NCBI GenBank assembly: GCA_964345695.1
Contig: CAYFSC010000053.1
Coordinates: 1 to 17,099, forward strand
Source of the DNA: CAYFSC01 sp964345695
GTDB lineage: Bacteria > Bacteroidota > Rhodothermia > Rhodothermales > Salinibacteraceae
DNA: 17,099 nucleotides
Reading direction: 5' to 3'
The notes under the pieces were generated by a model. The model was not told the origin of the DNA. It saw only the letters and a program-made list of their open reading frames with translations, and did no database searches. Positions 1 to 5,933 of this stretch are shown here, piece after piece (the stretch's first letter is position 1; every line of letters starts with the position of its first letter). The position numbers were made by a program, and so were the translations under genes.

Positions 1-173
1 CCTTTCGGCCTGCACGGACGAAAGAAGCCGGACGGGCCTGCCCCAGATCGCCGCATCTGCGCTGAACGTAGACGCATAATGTACGCAGGTCCGGCAAGAT
101 TCCCAACGGAGCCTCTGTTAAATTGCTGATTCCGCTTTCCAAAGCGCTTCCGGCAGCACTTCGTTGCGACATC

Positions 174-191
174 GTGGACTTCGAAGTCTAC
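174..191. promoter_or_regulatory. Near-perfect palindrome upstream of acpP (possible operator)
   Basis: GTGGACTTCGAAGTCTAC contains the perfect 12-bp palindrome GACTTCGAAGTC (177-188). It extends to 18 bases with a single G-T exception. It lies about 130 bases before the acpP start and just upstream of a weak promoter candidate, where a repressor of fatty-acid genes could bind. The palindrome is seen directly. An operator role is inferred, and I cannot name the regulator. Confidence 0.35.
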
Positions 192-210
192 ATCAAACGA
201 ATCCGCCGCA

Positions 211-239
211 TTGCTTCTCCGTCGCTCCGGTTGTAGGTT
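211..239 (+). promoter_or_regulatory. Weak promoter candidate for acpP
   Basis: TTGCTT (211-216) and TAGGTT (234-239) are separated by 17 bases. The second box continues as TAGGTTTTG, which also resembles the Bacteroidota -7 element TAnnTTTG. Each hexamer matches the sigma-70 consensus at only three of six positions, so this is tentative. It would give a leader of roughly 75 bases. Confidence 0.25.
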
Positions 240-304
240 TTGGCGATCTTGACGTGGGCGAGCCTGTCTCGACCCACCAACTGACGTTTTGACTACGAAT
301 CACC

Positions 305-310
305 AAGAGG
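305..310 (+). promoter_or_regulatory. Ribosome binding site of acpP
   Basis: AAGAGG sits nine bases before the ATG at 320. An in-frame GTG at 311 directly abuts this motif, so the site favours ATG 320 as the start. It is one of the few recognisable Shine-Dalgarno sequences in the window, fitting a highly expressed gene. Confidence 0.65.
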
Positions 311-319
311 GTGCCAATC

Positions 320-559
320 ATGGCCAATGACATTGAAGCCACCGTTAAGTCGATCATCGTGGAGAAGCTGGGCGTCGACGAATCCGACGTAACCACGGAC
401 GCCTCGTTCACGAATGACCTCGGGGCGGACTCGCTCGATACCGTCGAGCTTATTATGGAGTTTGAGAAGGAGTTTGACCTGACCATCCCCGATGAGGAGG
501 CCGAGCAGATCGCAACTGTCGGCGATGCAGTATCGTATCTGGAAGAGAAGACCGAGTAG
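320..559 (+). CDS. acpP: Acyl carrier protein
   Basis: Acyl carrier protein of type II fatty-acid synthesis, a small acidic cytoplasmic protein that carries the growing acyl chain on a 4'-phosphopantetheine arm. The 79-residue length is normal for the family. The attachment motif GADSLDTVEL is intact with the modifiable Ser at residue 38, and the following helices are typical (DLTIPDEEAEQIATVGDAV). I chose ATG 320, preceded by AAGAGG, over GTG 311, because the protein then begins MANDIEATVKSI, as in known ACPs. It is followed by an intrinsic terminator and then fabF, its partner in chain elongation. Identification is essentially certain; only the start is a choice. Confidence 0.98.
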   Translation: MANDIEATVKSIIVEKLGVDESDVTTDASFTNDLGADSLDTVELIMEFEKEFDLTIPDEEAEQIATVGDAVSYLEEKTE

Positions 560-586
560 AGGATCGCGCTTCTGGAGAACGGCTCG

Positions 587-627
587 CCCGGTGAGTTCGC
601 TGTTCAGCGCGACTCGCCGGGTTTTTT
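587..627 (+). terminator. Intrinsic terminator between acpP and fabF
   Basis: The arms CCCGGTGAGT and ACTCGCCGGG pair with one G-T wobble, and a further CGC/GCG pairing continues the stem past one bulged T. The loop is short and six T follow immediately (622-627). It starts 28 bases after the acpP stop, a classical rho-independent terminator. Because fabF follows in the same direction, it probably caps most acpP transcripts, so acpP can be made in excess over fabF. Confidence 0.85.
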
Positions 628-648
628 GTCGTAACAATCTGTTTGCCG

Positions 649-690
649 CATCCATCAAACTGCATCTCGGATACGGTGCCTTGATGGATG
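649..690 (+). repeat. Inverted repeat in the fabF leader
   Basis: The perfect 10-bp arms CATCCATCAA (649-658) and TTGATGGATG (681-690) enclose 22 bases, which can themselves pair GCAT with GTGC. There is no T-run, so this is not a terminator. It could be a structured 5' leader of fabF, or a protein site whose half-sites are spaced about three helical turns apart. The sequence TTGATGGAT recurs upstream of the TolC-family gene (2511-2519). Function unknown. Confidence 0.45.
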
Positions 691-768
691 GGCACGCGTC
701 TGAGTCGGACCGCGCCGACGCGTTCTTGACTTTCGATTCGCTCTTGCCACTGGCTGTTTGCATCGCCC

Positions 769-2028
769 ATGGACTCTTCCGCACGCAGGGTTGTCGTCAC
801 CGGGATGGGGGCGCTTACCCCGATCGGCCACTCCGCCGGCGCCTTCTGGAATGGATTGATGAACGGGACAAGTGGAGCCCGTACCATCGAGTCGTTCGAC
901 CCGGAAGGCCTGCGCACCACCTTCGCCTGCGAGCTCAAGGACTTTGATCCGGCCGACCACCTCGACAAGAAGGCGGTGCGGCGCATGGATCCCTTCTGCC
1001 AGTACGCCCTTGTCGCGTCCGACGAGGCTCTGTCCGATGCCGGCATCGACGTCGACGCCCTCGCCCAGGCGGCCAAAGACCGCATCGGCGTGGCGTACGG
1101 AAGTGGGATCGGCGGCATCCAGACGTTTCGCGATCAGTCGGAGTACTTCCTGAATCACGGCGAGACGCGCACGTCTCCATTCTTCATCCCGATGCTGATT
1201 CCGGACATCGCCGCCGGCCAGATTGCGATGCGCTACGGGTTCCGCGGCCCGAACCATGCCACCGTGTCGGCCTGCGCGACGGGCAATCACAACATCGGTG
1301 ACGCCTACCGCCTGATTCGTGGAGGCGAGATCGACGGGGCGGTGTGCGGCGGTACCGACGCGTGCGTGACGAAGCTGGGCATCGCAGGTTTCGCGAGCAT
1401 GCGCGCGCTGTCGACCCGAAACGACGAGCCGGCGCGAGCCTCTCGCCCGTTCGATGCGCAGCGCGACGGATTTGTGATGGGCGAAGGCGCCGGTGCATTG
1501 TTCCTCGAAGACCTCGAACACGCCAAGGCCCGCAACGCCACCATCTACGCCGAGGTGCTGGGCATCGGGATGTCGGCCGACGCGTACCATCTTACGGCGC
1601 CTGACCCCGACGGCGGCGGCGTCCAACTGGCGCTGGAGCGCGTTCTGAATAATGCCGGCATCGACGCTGCCGACGTGGATTACATCAACGCCCACGGCAC
1701 GTCGACCCCCCTCGGCGACGTGGCGGAGACGAAGGCTTTGAAACAGGTCTTCGGCGACCATGCCTACGAGCTGAACGTGTCTTCCACGAAGAGCATGACC
1801 GGCCATCTGCTGGGCGCCGCCGGTGCGGTTGAAGCAATCGCAACGATCCTGGCGGTGCGCAACGACGTGGTTCCGCCCACTATCAACTTTGAGGAGGGCG
1901 ACCCGGACTGCGACCTCAACTACACCTTTAACGAGCCGCAGGAGCGCTCGGTGACGGTGGCACTGTCCAACGCGTTCGGCTTCGGCGGACACAACACGTC
2001 TGTGGCCTTCCGCGCGTTCGACGGATAG
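769..2028 (+). CDS. fabF: Beta-ketoacyl-ACP synthase II
   Basis: Condensing enzyme of fatty-acid elongation: it joins malonyl-ACP to acyl-ACP with loss of CO2. The 419 residues match the family length. The thiolase-fold catalytic triad is complete: Cys169 in VSACATGNHN, His309 in NAHGTSTPLGD and His346 in TKSMTGHLLGAAG with Lys341. The C-terminal NAFGFGGHN loop (401-409) contains the gating Phe of FabF. The N-terminus RRVVVTGMGALTPIG aligns with known FabF starts, supporting ATG 769, although no Shine-Dalgarno sequence precedes it. It lies 209 bases after acpP, beyond a terminator and an inverted repeat, so it needs readthrough or its own promoter. In many Bacteroidota rnc follows; here a convergent DUF721 gene does. 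Confidence 0.97.
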   Translation: MDSSARRVVVTGMGALTPIGHSAGAFWNGLMNGTSGARTIESFDPEGLRTTFACELKDFDPADHLDKKAVRRMDPFCQYALVASDEALSDAGIDVDALAQAAKDRIGVAYGSGIGGIQTFRDQSEYFLNHGETRTSPFFIPMLIPDIAAGQIAMRYGFRGPNHATVSACATGNHNIGDAYRLIRGGEIDGAVCGGTDACVTKLGIAGFASMRALSTRNDEPARASRPFDAQRDGFVMGEGAGALFLEDLEHAKARNATIYAEVLGIGMSADAYHLTAPDPDGGGVQLALERVLNNAGIDAADVDYINAHGTSTPLGDVAETKALKQVFGDHAYELNVSSTKSMTGHLLGAAGAVEAIATILAVRNDVVPPTINFEEGDPDCDLNYTFNEPQERSVTVALSNAFGFGGHNTSVAFRAFDG

Positions 2029-2050
2029 CAGGGGGCCGCGCGCCAGCGTT

Positions 2051-2347
2051 CTACCGGAAGACCATCTTCTCGACGACCTCCTTCCCGAGTTCGTCATTGA
2101 TACGCTGCCTCCACGCCCGCCGGTTCATGTGGAGTTCCTGCCGCCAGGCCGCCGAAGCGATCTTAATGTACAGCGTTCCCCCCTTCATCCACGCGGACTC
2201 AGTGACCTTCCGGACCTGATCGCCGGCAACCGCGGCCCAGGCATCGACCACGCGCGCTTCGTCGACTTTCTCCTGCACGCCGAGCCGCTCGATCACGTCT
2301 TCGAGCAGCTCGCCCAGGGACTGCGGATTATTCGACCGTGCCGACAT
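2051..2347 (-). CDS. DUF721 (DciA-like) protein
   Basis: Small cytoplasmic protein of the DUF721 family, whose best-known relative DciA helps load the replicative helicase DnaB. Visible family features are an N-terminal helix (SLGELLEDVIERLG), the VVDAWAAVAGDQV segment, then TLYIKIASAAWRQEL and a final stretch ending VVEKMVFR. This KH-like part is the whole of a DUF721 domain, so the 98-residue protein is a minimal version. I chose ATG 2347 because the family usually begins shortly before the LGELL helix; in-frame starts at 2371 and 2383 would add 8 or 12 residues. It converges on fabF with a 22-base gap and diverges from the TolC-family gene. The helicase-loading role is taken from the family and is not shown here. 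Confidence 0.8.
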   Translation of the reverse strand: MSARSNNPQSLGELLEDVIERLGVQEKVDEARVVDAWAAVAGDQVRKVTESAWMKGGTLYIKIASAAWRQELHMNRRAWRQRINDELGKEVVEKMVFR

Positions 2348-2588
2348 GGCTGCCCGATGGTTTGTGATCATGGATGCACACAACAGATGGATACGTACGG
2401 TAGAATGTAGCCGAGCAAATTCCCAATATCCATTCCTGCAGTGCCCAGGCGGAGTCGCATTCTCGTTACGTCTTCGATGTTACCTTCGTCCGTAGCTGCG
2501 CGGCGCAGTGTTGATGGATCAATTTGCTTCACGGGCGTGTCTGGCCGGGGCGGTGCCTTCCGGATGAGCGCTCGCGCCTTTGTACACG
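2348..2588. promoter_or_regulatory. Divergent intergenic region, with palindrome TTGATGGATCAA
   Basis: This 241-base gap must hold promoters for the DUF721 gene (leftward) and the TolC-family operon (rightward). The only clear structure is TTGATGGATCAA (2511-2522), an inverted repeat of TTGAT/ATCAA around GG, 66 bases before the TolC start. Its first nine bases equal an arm of the fabF-leader repeat. A TAGAAT box (2401-2406) lacks a good -35 partner. No convincing promoter could be assigned. Confidence 0.35.
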
Positions 2589-4067
2589 ATGTCTTTTCGC
2601 ATGAACGCGCGCTACCTCCTTCTTGTCGGTGTATGGATGGGTCTGTGGATGAGCACCCCCGGTTCCTCCCCGGGCCAGTCCACCGACCTGTCGCGCACAG
2701 CAACCGATACGGTCCGTCTCGCGCTCACTGAAACCATTGTCTCCGCTCTTGCGGAGAGTCCCGAGGTCGATCAGCGGCAGGCGGAGCGGCGGTTTGCTGC
2801 GGCTCGCCATGAGGAAGCCAAAGCGAACCGGTTCCTCACGGACTTCTCGCTGAGTACCGCCCATTCGTTTGCTCCGGGGCTGGACGTGCCGTCGTCCAAT
2901 ACTCTGCCGGACGATCGATTCTACCTCAACCCGGAGATCGAAAACGACTGGTCCATCGACGCCCTCCGGCCCTTCAGCAACGCCCAGGCGTCGATTCGAC
3001 AGCCGATCTGGACGTGGGGCGAGCTGTCGGGCACCATTCGCGCGGCGCGGCACGCGGTGGACGTAGAGGCCGGCCGCGTCGACCAGAAGGCGCAGGAGGT
3101 GGCCATGCGCGCCGGGGAGTCGTATTTTTCGCTGCTGTTGGCCGAGACGCTCGACCGGCTGGCCCGGCGCACCAAGGACGTCGTGCGGCGCGCGAAGCGG
3201 GAGGTCAACCGCCTGCTCGACGAGGGGGCCGAGGATGTCGACCAGGCCGATCTGTTTCAGGTGCGGCTCACGCAGGAGGAAGTCAACCGGCGGTCCGTTG
3301 AAGTCGATCAGCGGGTGCAGACCGCCCGGTCGGCCCTTCGGCGGCAGCTGTTTCTTCCGGATGACACGCCCGTCGAGCCTGCGGCCGACGACCTCACGCC
3401 CGTGAACTTCACGATTCACCCCGACTCGCTTGCGCACTACATCGCGCTCGGGATGGAGCACCGGTCGGAACTGACTCAGGCCCGGGCCGGCCTTGCTGCC
3501 CGCAAGGCGCAGGTGGACGTGGCAAAGTCCGACTACTATCCGAAACTGGGCTTTCAAGCCTCCTACGGATACAGCTTTACGCTGCCCGACCGTCCGCGTC
3601 AGGACAACGCGTTCATCGGCGACTCCTTTCGCGGCAGCTCCACCCGAACCGGATTTGGCATCCAGCAGAACCTGAACTTCTCGCAGACGAGGGCGCGCGT
3701 CGAGCAGGCACGCGCCGAGCTCAATGCTGTGGAGGATCAGCAAGAGGCCGCGCGCCAGCTCGTGCGGTTCGAAGTGGAGCAGGCGTACCGGGACGTCATC
3801 GTCACCTCGAACAACGTGCAGTCCCGCGACCAGGACCTGACGACCACCGGCGAGTGGCTGCGTACCGAGCAGATCAACTTCGACATGGAGATCGGCGACA
3901 CCGAGAATCTGGTTAAGGCTGTGCGGGCCAATCTGGAGGCCGAGGCACGCTACTACGAGGCCGTGCAGCGCTACAACGTGGCGGTCCTCCGCCTGCTTCG
4001 GGCCACCGGCACGCTCGCCGACCGCGCACGGTCCGGCATGCTTCTTGAATCTTCCCCCGATGGATGA
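2589..4067 (+). CDS. TolC-family outer-membrane efflux protein
   Basis: Outer-membrane channel of the OEP/TolC family, which trimerises into a barrel plus periplasmic tunnel serving tripartite exporters. The N-terminal segment NARYLLLVGVWMGLW is a signal peptide. Two OEP repeats follow, seen as long amphipathic helices rich in Ala, Glu, Arg and Gln, with the family motifs 'QPIWTWGEL' at the first strand entry and 'AKSDYYPKLGFQASYGYS' at the second. About 492 residues is normal. ATG 2589 is preferred; ATG 2601 also gives a full signal peptide, and neither has a Shine-Dalgarno sequence. It is first of a probable operon with the MlaC-like and glycosyltransferase genes. No membrane-fusion protein or inner-membrane pump is adjacent, so the exporter partner is elsewhere or unknown. 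Confidence 0.9.
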   Translation: MSFRMNARYLLLVGVWMGLWMSTPGSSPGQSTDLSRTATDTVRLALTETIVSALAESPEVDQRQAERRFAAARHEEAKANRFLTDFSLSTAHSFAPGLDVPSSNTLPDDRFYLNPEIENDWSIDALRPFSNAQASIRQPIWTWGELSGTIRAARHAVDVEAGRVDQKAQEVAMRAGESYFSLLLAETLDRLARRTKDVVRRAKREVNRLLDEGAEDVDQADLFQVRLTQEEVNRRSVEVDQRVQTARSALRRQLFLPDDTPVEPAADDLTPVNFTIHPDSLAHYIALGMEHRSELTQARAGLAARKAQVDVAKSDYYPKLGFQASYGYSFTLPDRPRQDNAFIGDSFRGSSTRTGFGIQQNLNFSQTRARVEQARAELNAVEDQQEAARQLVRFEVEQAYRDVIVTSNNVQSRDQDLTTTGEWLRTEQINFDMEIGDTENLVKAVRANLEAEARYYEAVQRYNVAVLRLLRATGTLADRARSGMLLESSPDG

Positions 4068-4131
4068 CACGATCCCCGTCGCGGCCCGGATGCGCCGCCT
4101 CGCCCGCTATTTGGACCGACCTCTGTTCACC

Positions 4132-4782
4132 ATGACATACACCGGCCTACGTTCCCGCCTCCGCACTCTCGTTCTGGGCCTTGTCGCTGTCTTCTTGCTG
4201 GGGCTCGGCGCCACCCCCGTCCTGGGCCAACGCGCTCAGAACGACACGGCCGCGGAGATCGAGCAGATGCTGAAGGAACGCGACCAGCAGATCAAATCGA
4301 TCCTGCGGGGCTCCACGGACTATACCCAGCAGCAGCGCGAAGAACTGAAAACGCTGATCAACGGCGTGCTCGACTTCCGAGCCATGGCGCAAACCGCGCT
4401 GGGACCGTTCTGGGGCGATCTCAGCAGCGACCAGCGCTCCGAATTTCTGTCCGTCTTCCGCGACGTCGTGCGTGCGCAGTCCCTCGCCGACCTAGAGGTC
4501 TACAACTCCAGGGTCACCTACGATACGATCACCGTCGAGGGCGACAGCGCGTTCGTGCGCACCACCACGGAGTACCAAGGCACGTCGACCCCGGTCGAAT
4601 ACGTTCTGAAGCGGAAGGACGACGCCTGGCTGGCCGAGGACATCATCATCGACGACGTAAGTACCGCCGAGAGCTACGCGCGCTCCTACCAGACCTTCCT
4701 GCGCAAGCGGGGCTTCGACGCGCTCATGAAGGTGCTGCAGAAGAAACGCGACGAAGCAATGGCCCAGAACCAGAGCGACTGA
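4132..4782 (+). CDS. mlaC: MlaC/Ttg2D-like periplasmic phospholipid-binding protein
   Basis: Member of the MlaC (Tol_Tol_Ttg2) family, periplasmic shuttles that carry phospholipids between the outer-membrane complex and the inner-membrane MlaFEDB transporter. Family features are 'GVLDFRAMAQTALGPFWGDLSSDQRSEFLSVF' (quoted in part: DFRAMAQTALGPFW, SSDQRSEFLSVF), the strand TVEGDSAFVRTT and the later segment WLAEDIIIDDVS. ATG 4132 gives a clean signal peptide (RSRLRTLVLGLVAVFLLGLG, then A-x-A-like cleavage before QRAQND) and a 216-residue precursor. An alternative ATG at 4060 overlaps the preceding stop codon (ATGGATGA) and would add 24 residues. That overlap argues for coupled translation with the TolC-family gene. 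No mlaD, mlaE or mlaF is nearby, so the partner complex is outside the window. Confidence 0.85.
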   Translation: MTYTGLRSRLRTLVLGLVAVFLLGLGATPVLGQRAQNDTAAEIEQMLKERDQQIKSILRGSTDYTQQQREELKTLINGVLDFRAMAQTALGPFWGDLSSDQRSEFLSVFRDVVRAQSLADLEVYNSRVTYDTITVEGDSAFVRTTTEYQGTSTPVEYVLKRKDDAWLAEDIIIDDVSTAESYARSYQTFLRKRGFDALMKVLQKKRDEAMAQNQSD

Positions 4783-4832
4783 CCCCGTTGGAACCCACGG
4801 GCTGCCCTCGCAATTCGTGCCGTCCACCCTGA

Positions 4833-5870
4833 ATGTCCACTCCCGTGCACACCATGTCTTCCCCCACCGAAGGATACGTTCTTCACTGCTACGGCCCTGA
4901 ACGCTACCTGAGGCATGCCGTGGTGTCGGCACATACGATCCGTCGGCACGACCGGACCCGCCCCATCGCTCTCTGGTGTCCCGAGGAGCATCGCGAACGC
5001 CTCAATCGCTGGCACCTCGATGACGTCTTCGACGTCGTCCGCACGCTCCCCCCGGAGAACCGGTCGATTGTCGGCTTCAAGCATGCCCTCGACCGGTTCA
5101 AGGTGTTCGACCGCTCGCTGTTTGTAGACGCGGACATGGTGTGGTGCCGCAATCCGGATCCCCTCTGGAAGCAGTTTTCGGCCTATGCGTTTACGGCCAC
5201 GGGTTTGGAGCGGGCCGATCACTTTTTCGGCGGGCCGAAAGGCCTCGGCGTGGTGGCCGACATTCTCCTGCGCCGGCGCCGTCGTACGCTCCGCCGCTTC
5301 GATCTGACGCACCTGCCACGCGTTCAGGCGGGCATGATCTACACCCAGGATGATGCCTGCACGCGCAATGTGGCGGAGGCAGCGTCGTACTATCTCGACC
5401 ATGCCGACGAAACCCACTTCCGAAGCCGCCTAAACGAGGGACGTCGCGAGGAGTCGTGCGAGTGGAGCCTGGCCATGGCGATGAGCAAGCTCCAGTTGCC
5501 CGTGTTTCCCTGGTTGCAGGGCCGCCGCAGTCCGCAACTCGACTACATCGACGGCCTCACCGACCACGACCCGGACTTCACGGACGTCACCTGCCGCTAT
5601 TACACCGTACGCTCCATCTACAACCTGCGCGGGCTTCCTGTGGCGTCGATCCGCGACGCGCTCCTTAACCTCGCTACCTGGCTCCCGGGGTCGGGAGACT
5701 ACAAAGAAGTGACGCCCTTCGCCCTCCACTTCGGATGGCTCCACCAGAAGCAGGCGTTCTATGACTTCGTGGAGCGCACCTGGTCCAGCCTGACGCCCGA
5801 GCCGGCTGAGCGGCACTGGGTGTCATCGTCTGCCGCTGCCGAAACCGCCTCTCCTGTGCCGGCCGATTAA
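4833..5870 (+). CDS. Putative GT-A-fold glycosyltransferase (GT8-like)
   Basis: Probable cytoplasmic sugar transferase. The N-terminal part has the layout of a nucleotide-sugar-binding GT-A domain: VLHCYGPERYLRHAVVSAHT (opening strand and helix), IALWCPEE, then the stretch KHALDRFKVFDRSLFVDADMVW, quoted here as DRFKVFDRSLFVDADMV, with a DxD metal-binding motif D99-A100-D101. The C-terminal half (IHFGW-type end: FALHFGWLHQKQAFYDFVE) is plausible for a GT8-like enzyme. The 345-residue length assumes ATG 4833; an in-frame ATG at 4854 is as likely. It follows the MlaC-like gene by 50 bases, so it is probably co-transcribed. There is no signal peptide or membrane segment. Donor and acceptor cannot be read from the sequence. 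The family assignment is moderate, based mainly on the DAD motif and fold pattern. Confidence 0.6.
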   Translation: MSTPVHTMSSPTEGYVLHCYGPERYLRHAVVSAHTIRRHDRTRPIALWCPEEHRERLNRWHLDDVFDVVRTLPPENRSIVGFKHALDRFKVFDRSLFVDADMVWCRNPDPLWKQFSAYAFTATGLERADHFFGGPKGLGVVADILLRRRRRTLRRFDLTHLPRVQAGMIYTQDDACTRNVAEAASYYLDHADETHFRSRLNEGRREESCEWSLAMAMSKLQLPVFPWLQGRRSPQLDYIDGLTDHDPDFTDVTCRYYTVRSIYNLRGLPVASIRDALLNLATWLPGSGDYKEVTPFALHFGWLHQKQAFYDFVERTWSSLTPEPAERHWVSSSAAAETASPVPAD

Positions 5871-5896
5871 ACGATGGAACGGGCTCGCCGTCCGGG

Positions 5897-5919
5897 CCAT
5901 GCCTCCACGAGGCCGATGG
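5897..5919. terminator. Hairpin between convergent genes (possible bidirectional terminator)
   Basis: CCAT-GCCTC-CAC-GAGGC-CG-ATGG folds into a 9-bp stem with a three-base loop and a two-base bulge. It lies in the 63-base gap between the converging glycosyltransferase and membrane-barrel genes. No T-run follows on either strand, so intrinsic termination is uncertain. The position fits a transcription boundary. Confidence 0.35.
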
Positions 5920-5933
5920 ATCGCAGGTCGCGC

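Larger units (their letters stand above)
1..319. other. Non-coding region upstream of acpP
   Basis: No convincing gene is present in this stretch. The reading frames that cross it have no recognisable domain and overlap acpP in antisense. It holds a 6-bp inverted repeat CGCTTT-CC-AAAGCG (133-146), an 18-base near-palindrome (174-191), a weak promoter candidate (211-239) and the acpP ribosome binding site. The 3' end of an upstream gene could lie at the very left edge, but nothing supports one. Confidence 0.6.

Noticed and set aside
75..80. CATAAT as a -10 box upstream of acpP
   Set aside because: No acceptable -35 hexamer lies 16-18 bases upstream.
133..146. CGCTTT-CC-AAAGCG as a terminator of an upstream gene
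   Set aside because: The loop of two bases is too short and no T-run follows.
655..2097. 480-residue frame antisense to fabF
   Set aside because: It mirrors an unmistakable fabF, lacks any domain and is rich in Arg, Gly and Val. Long antisense frames are expected in high-GC coding DNA.
2529..4070. 513-residue frame antisense to the TolC-family gene
   Set aside because: Same reason: it covers the whole real gene in antisense and shows no recognisable protein feature.
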